DNA from: Kordia periserrulae
Lineage (GTDB): Bacteria > Bacteroidota > Bacteroidia > Flavobacteriales > Flavobacteriaceae
Length of the DNA stretch: 64,000 bases
Reading direction: 5' to 3'
Assembly (NCBI RefSeq): GCF_003054265.1
Contig: NZ_QBKT01000012.1
Span: forward strand, 1 to 64,000
Shown here: one piece after another, positions 52,493-61,719 of the stretch
How the letters are laid out: each line of letters opens with the position of its first letter
How positions within the stretch are numbered: the first letter of the stretch is position 1
Program-made: the position numbers and the translations under genes
The notes under the pieces: generated by a model
What the model saw: only the letters and a program-made list of their open reading frames with translations
What the model was told of the DNA's origin: nothing
The model's database searches: none

Positions 52493-52555
52493 GGTAGCAA
52501 CTTTTTTATGGTGAAGATACATATTTTATGAAATACGTTGAATTTCTACATTTTC

Positions 52556-52587
52556 TTGCGATGCTATTTAATGTTTTAATAGCTTTG
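52556..52587 (+). promoter_or_regulatory. Predicted promoter of the aromatic amino acid hydroxylase gene
   Basis: TTG at 52556-52558, a 21-bp spacer and TAGCTTTG at 52580-52587. Transcription would begin a few bases before the ATG at 52602, which also argues against the GTG at 52587 as start codon. Confidence 0.6.
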
Positions 52588-52601
52588 TGAAAATTTGCCT
52601 C

Positions 52602-54347
52602 ATGAACGAGAATATTGAAACCAATCCTTTATTAGACAGACTTCCGCCGCATTTACAACAGTATATTAAACCGCAAAATTATGAAGAATATACGCCAATT
52701 AATCAAGCTGTTTGGCGCTATGTAATGCGGAAAAGTGTTTCATATTTGAGTACCGTTGCGCATGATTCGTACTTGGAAGGTTTGCAAAAAACAGGAATTT
52801 CCATTGATGCTATTCCAAGCATGTACGGCATGAATCGTATTTTGAAAGAAATTGGTTGGGCAGCTGTTGCGGTTGATGGTTTTATTCCGCCAAATGCGTT
52901 TATGGAATTTCAAGCGTATAAAGTGTTGGTGATTGCCAGTGATATTCGTCAATTGGAACACATTTCGTACACGCCAGCACCTGATATTATTCATGAAGCT
53001 GCGGGACATGCGCCTATTATTGCCAATCCCGATTATGCAGAATATTTACGTCGTTTTGGAGAAATTGGCGCAAAAGCAATTTTGTCTTCACATGATAACG
53101 ACATGTATGAAGCCGTACGAAAATTGTCTATTTTAAAAGAAGCACCAAGCTCTACGGAAGCAGAAATTGAAGCCGCTGAAAATCGCGTCAACGAATTGCA
53201 AGCTAAAAAGGTTGAATTATCAGAAATGGCTATGATTCGAAATTTGCATTGGTGGACGGTTGAATATGGTTTGATTGGCAATGTAGACAATCCGAAGATT
53301 TATGGCGCAGGTTTGTTGTCTTCTATCGGCGAAAGCAAATGGTGCATGACCGATGAAGTGAAAAAACTTCCGTATTCGGTTGATGCGGCATATCAAGAGT
53401 TTGACATTACCAAACCACAACCACAGTTGTACGTTACACCCGATTTTTCATATTTGATGCAGGTTTTGGAAGAATTTGCGCAAACTATGGCACTGCGAAA
53501 AGGTGGCTTTCGAGGCTTGCAAAAGTTGATAGATTCGAAAAAGATTGGAACCATTGAATTGAGTACAGGCTTGCAAGTTTCTGGAGTATTCACCGAAATG
53601 ATTACGAATGAAGATAATGAAGTAGTATTTTTTAGAACGGAAGGTCCAACTGCCTTATCGAATCGGGAGAAGGAATTGATTGGTCATGGAATTGCGATGC
53701 ATCCACACGGTTTTAGTTCGCCTTTAGGCAAATTGAAAGGCATCAATTTAGCCATTGAAGATATGAGTCCGCGCGACTTAAAAGCGTATAATTTTTATGA
53801 TGGCGAACGCATTGCTTTTGAGTACGAAAGTGGCATCAAAGTTGAAGGGTTGAACGTTACTGGAATTCGAAATCTTAACGGAAAATTGATTTTAATTCAG
53901 TTTACGGATTGCACCGTGACGTATGGCGATCGTGTGTTGTTTAAGCCCGAATATGGTACGTTTGATTTAGCTTTAGGAAAAAACATTGTATCAGCATACG
54001 CTGGTGCGGCAGATTATAATTCGTTTGATAGTATCCATTTTAAATCGGAAACGTTGACCGTGAAAATTCCGAAATCGAAAGAAGATAAAGCATTGGAAAA
54101 ATTGTATGCGCAAGTTTGCGACTATAGAACTGGGAAAAACAACGATGTTTCTTTACAGAAAATTTTTGACGAACTTACCGAAAATCATCCCAAAGATTGG
54201 CTGTTGTTGATTGAATTATTCGAATTGAGTTCAACGCAGTATGCATCACTCAGCAAACACATTTTACAACGTTTAGAAGCAATGCAAAAAGAACGCCCAA
54301 ATATCGCACATTTAATTGCAGACGGTATTGAATTGGTTACTAACTAG
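52602..54347 (+). CDS. Biopterin-dependent aromatic amino acid hydroxylase, long form
   Basis: It probably hydroxylates phenylalanine to tyrosine with tetrahydrobiopterin and O2. Iron ligands are His131 and His136 in DIIHEAAGHAPII and Glu221 in WWTVEYGLIG. The catalytic part covers about residues 30-330. The chain is 581 residues, roughly twice the bacterial PhhA. The additional C-terminal 250 residues (strand-rich, with GERIAFEYESGIKVEGLNVT, then a helical end) match no domain I can name; similar long forms occur in Bacteroidota. It diverges from the TetR gene and is followed by a GldL-like gene in the opposite direction. Confidence 0.9.
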   Translation: MNENIETNPLLDRLPPHLQQYIKPQNYEEYTPINQAVWRYVMRKSVSYLSTVAHDSYLEGLQKTGISIDAIPSMYGMNRILKEIGWAAVAVDGFIPPNAFMEFQAYKVLVIASDIRQLEHISYTPAPDIIHEAAGHAPIIANPDYAEYLRRFGEIGAKAILSSHDNDMYEAVRKLSILKEAPSSTEAEIEAAENRVNELQAKKVELSEMAMIRNLHWWTVEYGLIGNVDNPKIYGAGLLSSIGESKWCMTDEVKKLPYSVDAAYQEFDITKPQPQLYVTPDFSYLMQVLEEFAQTMALRKGGFRGLQKLIDSKKIGTIELSTGLQVSGVFTEMITNEDNEVVFFRTEGPTALSNREKELIGHGIAMHPHGFSSPLGKLKGINLAIEDMSPRDLKAYNFYDGERIAFEYESGIKVEGLNVTGIRNLNGKLILIQFTDCTVTYGDRVLFKPEYGTFDLALGKNIVSAYAGAADYNSFDSIHFKSETLTVKIPKSKEDKALEKLYAQVCDYRTGKNNDVSLQKIFDELTENHPKDWLLLIELFELSSTQYASLSKHILQRLEAMQKERPNIAHLIADGIELVTN

Positions 54348-54349
54348 TT

Positions 54350-54547
54350 TTAACTATTCAAGAAGTCTTGAAACTTTTTAGTAGAAAACAATTTCCATAT
54401 TCCTAATAGTATTGCCAAACTTTCTGTGAGTGAACCTACTGTGAGCAATTCTCCGCCGTACGGCCAGTGTTGTATTTTAAACAAAGAGCCGACAATAGTA
54501 ATCAAAATTCCCAAAAGAAATATGGCAATGATATGTTTTACTTTCAT
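54350..54547 (-). CDS. Small GldL-like membrane protein
   Basis: The 65-residue protein is MKVKHIIAIFLLGILITIVG, then SLFKIQHWPYGGELLTVGSL and a second helix (ESLAILLGIWKLF). The motif FKIxHWPxG..LLxxG is the signature of the first part of GldL, the gliding-motility and type IX secretion motor protein, but the cytoplasmic domain is missing. ATG 54547 is preferred to an upstream start at 54577. Such stand-alone two-helix proteins are frequent in Flavobacteriia. The function is unproven. Confidence 0.75.
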   Translation of the reverse strand: MKVKHIIAIFLLGILITIVGSLFKIQHWPYGGELLTVGSLTESLAILLGIWKLFSTKKFQDFLNS

Positions 54548-54708
54548 CCAATATAATTTTAAATGGTATTCTTGCAAGTATACTCATAATAAATCATTTT
54601 ACAACTTTTTCACACTTCTTCTGCGCTCACTAATGAAGCTTACTTTGGTTTTCAGAAATAAAAAAACTACTTCAAAAGTTTTGAATTTAAAACTCTCGAA
54701 GCAGTATA

Positions 54709-54934
54709 TAATTAACGTGAGTTCGACTTAAGAAATCACTATGTAATTCATAATTCGCTGAGAAATAACTAATTGTCAGTTCGAGCGCAGTCGAGAACAA
54801 CTAAGAATTGATAATTCCAAAGGAATCTCGTGAGCTATGCTCGGTATCTACGATAATGCTCGATTTGACATTGAGTATAATCTATTAGTAATCAGTTATA
54901 TAATAAAATAGTTATATCGAACTCACGTTAATTA
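54709..54934. mobile_element. 226-bp element with 18-bp perfect inverted ends
   Basis: Positions 54709-54726 (TAATTAACGTGAGTTCGA) are the exact reverse complement of 54917-54934. The interior is non-coding and includes an inverted copy of the CTCGACTGCGCTCGA repeat (54774-54796) and several TCGAG/CTCGA half-sites. It resembles a miniature non-autonomous element, different in sequence from that at 11321-11482. It ends 16 bp downstream of a GG-leader peptide gene. Confidence 0.65.
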
Positions 54935-54949
54935 ACTTTTCAGTATTCT

Positions 54950-55147
54950 CTAATACGTTCCACAATTACAATAGGAGGCAAATGTTTGACAGCCTGTTGC
55001 ATTCGTATTACAATCTGCACCTTCCGTATCTGGTTCTGGACAAATAATTCGGCTATCATAGGTATTTCCTCCTTTTACAGATAGATTTTCTAAAATTGAA
55101 ATTGAACTTTTTCGTAGTTGTAAATTTTTTAAACTTTTCTTTTTCAT
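54950..55147 (-). CDS. RiPP-like precursor peptide with GG leader (second)
   Basis: The 65-residue peptide has leader MKKKSLKNLQLRKSSISILE then NLSVKGG, and a core starting NTYDSRIICPEPDTEGADC and ending QTFASYCNCGTY, with five Cys and several Thr/Ser. The L.L.K.SIS.L......GG leader is shared with the peptides at 51611 and 55225. ATG 55147 is chosen; a longer frame from 55195 adds a non-leader segment. It is 77 bp after the third peptide gene on the same strand, so they are probably one unit. No maturation genes are in view. Confidence 0.8.
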   Translation of the reverse strand: MKKKSLKNLQLRKSSISILENLSVKGGNTYDSRIICPEPDTEGADCNTNATGCQTFASYCNCGTY

Positions 55148-55224
55148 AGTTTTCTTTTTAATTAATTCATAACAACTAAAAAAACAGTAAAACAAAATTA
55201 AATTCGCTTTACTGTTTCTTTATT

Positions 55225-55398
55225 TTATCTTTCTCTTGGACATGGAGGACAATCTGTTACAGTTACATTACACCAACACGAGCCAGCCAATCCTGTACAC
55301 AATGCTGTGTTGTTTCCTCCTTTAATTCGTGCTGCTTCGTTTAAAACGGACACAGAATTTTTGTTTAAGTGTAAATTTTTGATTCCTTTCTTTTTCAT
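55225..55398 (-). CDS. RiPP-like precursor peptide with GG leader (third)
   Basis: The 57-residue peptide has leader MKKKGIKNLHLNKNSVSVLN then EAARIKGG, and a core beginning NNTALCTGLAGSCWCN and ending DCPPCPRER, with five Cys. The leader aligns with the neighbouring peptide (MKKK..KNL.L.K.S.S.L......KGG), while the cores differ completely. This is the usual sign of a precursor family processed at the GG by a Cys-peptidase transporter. It lies downstream of the GSCFA gene and its terminator. Confidence 0.8.
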   Translation of the reverse strand: MKKKGIKNLHLNKNSVSVLNEAARIKGGNNTALCTGLAGSCWCNVTVTDCPPCPRER

Positions 55399-55445
55399 AA
55401 TTATTAAATTTTTAGTTTGATTTAAAATTACTCGAAAGAAAATAT

Positions 55446-55470
55446 CAAAAAGTACGGTTTTCCCGTACTT
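55446..55470 (-). terminator. Terminator of the GSCFA gene
   Basis: AAGTACGG / CCGTACTT with loop TTTTC, followed on the minus strand by T-rich DNA, lies about 30 bp after the stop at 55503. Confidence 0.8.
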
Positions 55471-55502
55471 AACTATAAATTAAGAAGTTACACGTAAATT
55501 TG

Positions 55503-56453
55503 TTAAAATTTTATAAAAGAAAACTCTTGCTGTAGTTTTTCAATTTTAGTGTGAAGATTGGCTAAAAACTTTTGATGCTGTTCCGAATTCGGATGGAACG
55601 GTTTGTGCGCGAGTCCTTTTTGAATACTTGCTACAACTTCCATTGTTTGTTCACTTTCGTGAGAAATCCACGCGTGTTGAAATTTTTCCCAAATGTAATT
55701 CACCGCCAAGGTATTTGGATGCAGCATATCGTCCGCATAAAAACGATAATCGCGCAGTTCGTCCATCATCAATTCATAGGAAGGAAAGTAATGAACGTTC
55801 TCTCGTTTGGAAATGTGTTGATGAATTCCCGCCAACAAATGCGCTTTGCTTTGCTGATTTTCCACAAAACCATCTTTTACATGTCGCACAGGCGAAACCG
55901 TATACAAAATGGTCAATTTTGGGTTAAAACTTTTTAACAACGCAATACAGTTTTCAACACTTGCCGCCACTTCATCGACTGACAATAATTCTTTTAAAAA
56001 TTGCTTTTGTGGTACTTTGTGACAATTCGCGACAAGCGTATCTGTTTCAATAAAACGATAGGTCCACGCCGTGCCTAACGTAATGATGATATGCGAAGCT
56101 TCTTGTAAAGTTTGATGCGTTTGTGCAATTGCAGTATTCAATCGCTTTAAAACGGTTTCTTTGTCTTCGTGACTCAACTCAGAATGCGCTTCAAAACAAT
56201 GCCAACGTTCGTTTTGATAAAAAACAGCAGCTTCCGTAAAAACTTCTTGATTGATAGCTTTTACAATCAGATTTTCAATGGCTTTGGGATGAAATAATAT
56301 TCCAAACGGATTTTGAAATGTGTTGAATTTATAATACGCCAATTTGTCACCAATATGTTCCGAAAAACAAGAACCCAATAAGCAGATATTGGATTTGTAG
56401 CTTATTGGGTTGTACGGTTCTTTTACAAACGGAATGTTGGTTTGTAATTGCAT
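55503..56453 (-). CDS. GSCFA domain protein
   Basis: The 316-residue protein is named after its motif, visible as ICLLGSCFSEHIGDKL near the start, followed by FNTFQNPFGILFHPKAIENL, ITLGTAWTYR and YTVSPVRHVKDGF. The end region contains DDMLHPNTLAVNYIW, a DxxH pair. The GSC block and the late DxxH suggest an SGNH-hydrolase-like active site, possibly an O-acyl esterase; no substrate is known. It starts 2 bp after the stop of the secreted-protein gene upstream. Confidence 0.9.
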   Translation of the reverse strand: MQLQTNIPFVKEPYNPISYKSNICLLGSCFSEHIGDKLAYYKFNTFQNPFGILFHPKAIENLIVKAINQEVFTEAAVFYQNERWHCFEAHSELSHEDKETVLKRLNTAIAQTHQTLQEASHIIITLGTAWTYRFIETDTLVANCHKVPQKQFLKELLSVDEVAASVENCIALLKSFNPKLTILYTVSPVRHVKDGFVENQQSKAHLLAGIHQHISKRENVHYFPSYELMMDELRDYRFYADDMLHPNTLAVNYIWEKFQHAWISHESEQTMEVVASIQKGLAHKPFHPNSEQHQKFLANLHTKIEKLQQEFSFIKF

Positions 56454-56455
56454 CT

Positions 56456-56854
56456 TTACTGCTTTTCTTTGGCTTCTGCGGCTCTTTTAGCAATGTGATA
56501 CATGAGGTTTAGCCTGTTTTTCATTCCTTGTGTAAATCCGACTAATTCTTTGCTTTCATACGTCACACCTTTGATTTTTTCCATTTTCAAAATAGCATCA
56601 CTTGTAGCGCGATCTAGCTTTCCTTTTTCAACAATATCGTACGGATTTAACAACTCAAGATAGATAAGTTTGTCTTGAAAATCGGTCACAACTTTCGTTG
56701 TTGGTTTTTCCAATTTGTACCATTTCCCTTTTTTGTTGGGCATGATACACCAAACGTACACATCGTCGTTTTTTTCTTCTTTTTGAGTTTCTTCTTGTGC
56801 AAATATTGGCGCCGCAAACAACAGTGCCAATACAAGGATATACATTTTTTTCAT
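56456..56854 (-). CDS. Small secreted protein of unknown function
   Basis: The 132-residue protein has a signal peptide (MKKMYILVLALLFAAPIFAQ) and an acidic stretch (EETQKEEKNDD). The rest is a compact domain beginning VYVWCIMPNKKGKWYKLEKP and ending in a Lys/Glu helix (MYHIAKRAAEAKEKQ). I do not recognise a family. It is tightly linked (2 bp) to the GSCFA gene and lies downstream of alaS with a terminator-like structure between. Confidence 0.65.
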   Translation of the reverse strand: MKKMYILVLALLFAAPIFAQEETQKEEKNDDVYVWCIMPNKKGKWYKLEKPTTKVVTDFQDKLIYLELLNPYDIVEKGKLDRATSDAILKMEKIKGVTYESKELVGFTQGMKNRLNLMYHIAKRAAEAKEKQ

Positions 56855-56910
56855 TCGGCTATTCTATATTATTTTTCAGTTTTACGAGTATGCAATATAA
56901 GTTTCTTTCT

Positions 56911-56955
56911 AAAAAAAAATCCTTCAACATGTAAGAAAATGGTTGAACTTACATT
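56911..56955 (-). terminator. Terminator region of alaS with interlocking hairpins
   Basis: On the minus strand ATGTAAG, TTCAACC, ATTTT, CTTACAT and GTTGAAGG are followed by nine T. ATGTAAG pairs with CTTACAT, and TTCAAC pairs with GTTGAA, but the two stems cross (A-B-A'-B'). They are mutually exclusive or pseudoknotted. The second stem ends two bases before the T run and so is the terminating one. Confidence 0.65.
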
Positions 56956-56964
56956 TTTAATCGA

Positions 56965-59577
56965 TTATTTCACATACTCTCTAACGCGCTCCATCACTTT
57001 CGGAATTCCTCCCGGGTTTTTTCCGCCAGCTGTTGCAAAAAACGGTTGTCCGCCGCCGCCGCCGTGAATCAGTTTTCCCAATTCGCGCACTACTTTTCCA
57101 GCATCATAGCCGCGTTCTGCAGCCAATTCTTTTGAAATATAGCAGGTCAACATGACCTTATTTTCGGTTGCGGTTGCAAAGAATAAGAATAGATTTTTGA
57201 TTTCACCTCCAAGTTCAAACGCTAGATTTTTAATACCGTTTTGGTCTAAATCTACTTGTTTTGCTAAAAACTGAACACCGTTGATTTCTTCTAATTCATT
57301 CTTTAAATCGCCTTTTAGATTTTTTGCCTTTTCTTTGAGTAAATCTTCAATCTGTTTTTTCAGCTTCGCGTTTTCATCTTTTAAATCTGTTACTGCTTTG
57401 ACCGCATCTTTCGGATTGTTTAAAGCGTCTTTGATTTCATAATACGCACGATTGTTCTCAAAGTAAAACTCTTTCGTAGCATCATACGTGATTGCTTCAA
57501 TTCTTCGAATTCCCGCCGCAACAGCACCTTCCGATTTGATTTTGAAATGCCAAATATCCGCCGTATTTTCTACATGCGTTCCTCCACACAATTCAATCGA
57601 TTGTCCAAAACGTACGGAACGAACTGTATCACCGTATTTTTCACCAAATAAAGCCATCGCGCCTTCTTCCATCGCTTCTGCCAAGGGTTGATTGCGTTTT
57701 TCAATTAATGGTAACTTTCCTTCAATACGTGCATTGACAAAATCTTCAACATCGCGTAATTCTTCTGAGGTCAATTTTGAAAAGTGCGAAAAGTCGAAGC
57801 GTAAATATTTGGAGTGCACTGCCGAACCTTTTTGCTCCACATGTGTTCCCAACACTTCACGCAATGCTTGATGCAATAGGTGTGTCGCCGTGTGATTTGC
57901 CGCTGTACGCATACGTTGTTTTTCATCCACCACTGCTTTAAACGTGGTATCTAACTTTTTAGGCAATGTTTTCGCAATATGAACAATCAAATTGTTTTCT
58001 TTCTTCGTGTCAATGATGTACACTATATCTCCATCTTGCGATTCTAAATAGCCTTTATCGCCTACTTGTCCGCCGCCTTCAGGATAGAAAGGCGTCAAAT
58101 TGAATACTAGTTGATATTGTACACCGTCTTTTTTGGTTTCGATTTTACGATATTTAACTAGTTTTACATCTACTTCTAGCGTATCGTAGCCAACAAATTC
58201 TTCCTCTTCATCTTCTAAAATTGTGACCCAATCGTCCGTTTGAATTGCTGTTGCTTCACGTCCTTTTCCTTTTTGTTCTTCTAACAGCTTTTCAAATTCT
58301 TTTTTATTATATGTGAGATTGTTTTCTTTCAGAATCAACTCGGTTAAATCTTCAGGAAAACCGTAAGTATCTTTGAGTTCGAATACTTTTTGTCCAGAAA
58401 CTTCTGTGCCTTTTACATTTTCCATCAAACCATCTAACAATACCAAACCTTGGTCTAGCGTACGTAAGAACGAAGCTTCCTCTTCCTTTATCACATTTTG
58501 AATCAGGTGTTTTTGGTCTTTGATTTCTGGGAAGGCTTTGCCCATTTTTTTGTCTAAAACTTCTACTAAGCGATAGATAAATGGCTCTTTTTTGTTTAAG
58601 AACGTAAATCCGTAACGCACAGCACGACGTAAAATTCGGCGAATGACATACCCCGCAGTATTGTTGCTTGGTAGTTGTCCGTCAGCAATCGAAAATGACA
58701 CAGCTCGCACGTGATCGGCAATGACACGAATAGCAACATTCGTTTTTTCATCTTTTCCGTATTCGGTATTGGTAATTGCTTCTATTTCACGAATTATTGG
58801 CGTAAAAACATCGGTGTCATAATTTGATTTCACATCTTGCAACACCATACACAAACGCTCAAAGCCCATTCCTGTATCAACGTGTCTTTCTGGTAATTTT
58901 TCAAGCGATTTGTCTGCTTTACGATTGTATTGCATGAATACCAAGTTCCAAATTTCCACGACTTGCGGATGGTCTTGATTGACCAATTCGGCACCAGGTA
59001 TTTTTGCTTTTTCTTCATCAGAACGAATATCGACATGAATTTCAGAACACGGTCCGCATGGTCCTTGACTTCCCATTTCCCAGAAATTGTCTTTTTTATT
59101 TCCCATCAAAATGCGCTCTTCAGGAACAATTTCTTTCCACAAATCGTATGCTTCTTGATCGAGTTGCAATCCGTCTTCGTCGCTTCCTTCAAAAACAGTT
59201 ACGTATAAAATATCTTTGTCTATTTTATAAACTTCAGTCAACAATTCCCAAGCCCAAGCAATTGCTTCTTTCTTGAAATAATCGCCAAAACTCCAGTTCC
59301 CCAACATTTCAAACATGGTGTGGTGATAGGTGTCGTATCCAACTTCTTCTAAGTCGTTGTGTTTTCCGCTTACGCGCAAACATTTTTGAGTATCGGCAAT
59401 ACGATTATTTTTTGGCGTTCCATTTCCTAAAAAATATTCTTTAAAAGGCGCCATTCCAGAGTTAATAAACATCAACGTAGGATCGTTTTTCATTACCATA
59501 GGTGCTGATGGTACAATTTGATGTTTTTTTGATTCAAAAAACTCCAAAAATTTCGCTCTGATATCTTGAGATTTCAT
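56965..59577 (-). CDS. alaS: Alanyl-tRNA synthetase
   Basis: It charges tRNA-Ala and edits mischarged Ser/Gly. The 870-residue chain follows the family order. The class II catalytic domain starts [20 protein letters not shown], with [19 protein letters not shown]. The editing domain has [20 protein letters not shown] and [12 protein letters not shown] (zinc-binding His and Cys). A coiled-coil linker (about 715-760) leads to the C-Ala domain ending [16 protein letters not shown]. Monocistronic, divergent from the M23 peptidase gene. Confidence 0.98.
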   Translation of the reverse strand: MKSQDIRAKFLEFFESKKHQIVPSAPMVMKNDPTLMFINSGMAPFKEYFLGNGTPKNNRIADTQKCLRVSGKHNDLEEVGYDTYHHTMFEMLGNWSFGDYFKKEAIAWAWELLTEVYKIDKDILYVTVFEGSDEDGLQLDQEAYDLWKEIVPEERILMGNKKDNFWEMGSQGPCGPCSEIHVDIRSDEEKAKIPGAELVNQDHPQVVEIWNLVFMQYNRKADKSLEKLPERHVDTGMGFERLCMVLQDVKSNYDTDVFTPIIREIEAITNTEYGKDEKTNVAIRVIADHVRAVSFSIADGQLPSNNTAGYVIRRILRRAVRYGFTFLNKKEPFIYRLVEVLDKKMGKAFPEIKDQKHLIQNVIKEEEASFLRTLDQGLVLLDGLMENVKGTEVSGQKVFELKDTYGFPEDLTELILKENNLTYNKKEFEKLLEEQKGKGREATAIQTDDWVTILEDEEEEFVGYDTLEVDVKLVKYRKIETKKDGVQYQLVFNLTPFYPEGGGQVGDKGYLESQDGDIVYIIDTKKENNLIVHIAKTLPKKLDTTFKAVVDEKQRMRTAANHTATHLLHQALREVLGTHVEQKGSAVHSKYLRFDFSHFSKLTSEELRDVEDFVNARIEGKLPLIEKRNQPLAEAMEEGAMALFGEKYGDTVRSVRFGQSIELCGGTHVENTADIWHFKIKSEGAVAAGIRRIEAITYDATKEFYFENNRAYYEIKDALNNPKDAVKAVTDLKDENAKLKKQIEDLLKEKAKNLKGDLKNELEEINGVQFLAKQVDLDQNGIKNLAFELGGEIKNLFLFFATATENKVMLTCYISKELAAERGYDAGKVVRELGKLIHGGGGGQPFFATAGGKNPGGIPKVMERVREYVK

Positions 59578-59750
59578 GTGTTATATATTTACGTTCAGCT
59601 CGCCAGATACTTCTTTTGTATTATTAAAATTATCTTAAGCTACTTTAAAATTTCTAAAAACTGTAAAACTATAGCTATATTTGTTTGTTTTACAAGTTTC
59701 TCGCGAACTATTTTCACGAAAAACTGTACAAAAATAGTATAATTTAAGAA

Positions 59751-60725
59751 ATGAGTAAGGTAAAATATTATTACGATTCAGAAACATTATCATATCGGAA
59801 GATTGAAACAAAGCGCGGACGTAAAGTTGGCGTGATGGTTTTGTTTGTAGCCGCTGTTGTTTTGTGCTCTTTTATTTTGGTAACTATCATGTTTAATACG
59901 GCTCTCGAAACACCGAAAGAGAAAATGTTGAAGCGTGAGTTGGCGCAAATGCAATTGCAATACAAATTGCTCAATAAGAAAATGACACAAGCGCAAGCCG
60001 TGTTGGCAAATTTGGAAGAACGCGACAACAATATTTATCGTTTGTATTTTGAAGCTAACCCAATTCCGGAAGAACAACGCAAAGCAGGTTTTGGTGGTGT
60101 GAATAGGTACGAAGCCTTGTATAATTATGAAAATGCTGACTTGTTGGTTTCTACCACAAGAGATTTAGAAAAGCTACAAAAACGCTTAATTGTGCATTCA
60201 AAATCCTTGGATGAAATTGCAAAATTGGCAGAAGATAAAGAAAAGTTTTTAGCGTCTATTCCTGCGATTCAACCTGTAAATAATGAAGATTTAACACGCA
60301 TGGCTTCTGGTTATGGTTTCCGAAGCGATCCATTTACAAAAGCACGAAAAATGCATTGGGGAATGGATTTTACAGCACCAAGAGGAACGCCTGTATATGC
60401 TTCTGGAGATGGTGTCGTGATTCGATCAGACAATACTGCTTCTGGTTTTGGAAAGCATATTCGCATTGACCATGGGTATGGCTATGTGTCTTTGTACGCA
60501 CATTTGAGTCGATACAATGTACGCAAAGGAGAAAAAGTAAAACGTGGTGATTTGATAGGTTTTGTAGGGAGTACAGGACGATCGCAAGCCCCGCATTTGC
60601 ACTATGAAATTCATAAAAATGGTGATAAAATCAATCCGATTAATTTCTACTACGGAAACTTATCGCCACAAGAGTTTGAAGAATTATTGAAAAACGCTGC
60701 AAAGCAAAATCAATCGCTCGACTAA
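59751..60725 (+). CDS. M23 family metallopeptidase, membrane-anchored
   Basis: The 324-residue protein has a short cytoplasmic N-terminus, one membrane helix (about 28-48, VMVLFVAAVVLCSFILVTIM) and a coiled coil (about 55-95, KRELAQMQLQYKLLNKKMTQ). The C-terminal LytM domain has zinc ligands in HWGMDFTAP and HLHYEI. It would cut peptidoglycan cross-links in the periplasm or regulate such enzymes. A TATATTTG box lies at 59676-59683. Its stop overlaps the start of the MerR gene by one base (TAATG). Confidence 0.92.
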   Translation: MSKVKYYYDSETLSYRKIETKRGRKVGVMVLFVAAVVLCSFILVTIMFNTALETPKEKMLKRELAQMQLQYKLLNKKMTQAQAVLANLEERDNNIYRLYFEANPIPEEQRKAGFGGVNRYEALYNYENADLLVSTTRDLEKLQKRLIVHSKSLDEIAKLAEDKEKFLASIPAIQPVNNEDLTRMASGYGFRSDPFTKARKMHWGMDFTAPRGTPVYASGDGVVIRSDNTASGFGKHIRIDHGYGYVSLYAHLSRYNVRKGEKVKRGDLIGFVGSTGRSQAPHLHYEIHKNGDKINPINFYYGNLSPQEFEELLKNAAKQNQSLD

Positions 60726-61054
60726 TGCATGTTGATTTACCAGATAAATTATATTACAGCATCGGAGAAGTTGCCAAAGCTTTCGATGTCAATGCTTCTT
60801 TGATTCGCTTTTGGGAAAAAGAATTTGATGAAATTCAACCTAAAAAAAATGCCAAGGGAAATCGCAAATTTACTCCCGAAGACATTAAATACTTAGAACT
60901 CATTTATCATTTGGTAAAAGAACGTGGCTTTACCCTTGAAGGTGCCAAAGTGCATTTAAAAGAAGAAAAGAAAAAAACACTTTCCAATTTTGAGATTATT
61001 CGTAAATTACAACATATAAGAGCCGAACTTGTAAAAATTAAAGACAACTTGTAA
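60725..61054 (+). CDS. MerR family regulator
   Basis: The 109-residue protein is LYYSIGEVAKAFDVNASLIR, FWEKEFDEIQPKKNAKGNRK and FTPEDIKYLELIYHLVKERG: a MerR winged helix-turn-helix with a short dimerisation helix and no ligand domain. This short type is common beside M23 peptidase genes in Flavobacteriia. One-base overlap with the upstream gene implies translational coupling, and LemA follows 47 bp later. Confidence 0.9.
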   Translation: MHVDLPDKLYYSIGEVAKAFDVNASLIRFWEKEFDEIQPKKNAKGNRKFTPEDIKYLELIYHLVKERGFTLEGAKVHLKEEKKKTLSNFEIIRKLQHIRAELVKIKDNL

Positions 61055-61101
61055 CGCTTACACCAAACTCAATACAAACCAATAGATAAACCCGAATAAT
61101 T

Positions 61102-61701
61102 ATGAGTAAAAAATCGATTATCATCTTAGTCGTTCTCGCGGTGATTGCCATTTTCGTCTATACTAGATACAACGGAACGATTGTATTACGAGAAAATGCC
61201 AAAACTGCATGGTCTAATGTGGAAGCAGAATACCAACGTAAAAGTAATTTAATCGGAAACTTGGTAAAAACCGTACGAGGTGCTGCCGATTTTGAGCGAA
61301 CGACCTTGCAAAACGTGATTGAAGCACGTGCCAAAGCTACACAAACACAAATCAACGTAGATGATTTAACGCCTGAAAATTTAGCCAAATTTCAAGAAGC
61401 ACAATCCGGTCTTTCTAGTGCTTTGTCTAGATTATTAGTAACCGTTGAGCGTTATCCTGACTTGAAAAGTAATGAAAACTTCTTAAAACTTCAAGATGAA
61501 TTGGCAAGTACGGAAAACTCTGTTCGCACAGCTATCAAGCGTTTTAACGAAGAGGTTAAAGATTACAATATTAGTATAAAAACTTTTCCAAATAATCTCT
61601 TTGCTGGTTTTTTTGGCTTTACCGAAATGGCACAATTCAAAGCCGATGAAGGCGCTAAAGACTACGAAATTAAGGATGATGATTTTGATTTCAGTTCGTA
61701 A
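61102..61701 (+). CDS. LemA family protein
   Basis: The 199-residue protein has an N-terminal membrane helix (KSIIILVVLAVIAIFVYTRY) and a helical bundle with the LemA blocks AKTAWSNVEAEYQRKSNLIG, NLVKTVRGAADFE and DYNISIKTFPNNLFAGFFGF. LemA proteins are usually encoded with TPM-domain proteins, as here. Their role in the envelope is not established. The operon continues with two TPM genes. Confidence 0.95.
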   Translation: MSKKSIIILVVLAVIAIFVYTRYNGTIVLRENAKTAWSNVEAEYQRKSNLIGNLVKTVRGAADFERTTLQNVIEARAKATQTQINVDDLTPENLAKFQEAQSGLSSALSRLLVTVERYPDLKSNENFLKLQDELASTENSVRTAIKRFNEEVKDYNISIKTFPNNLFAGFFGFTEMAQFKADEGAKDYEIKDDDFDFSS

Positions 61702-61719
61702 ATAAAATACCGAAACACT

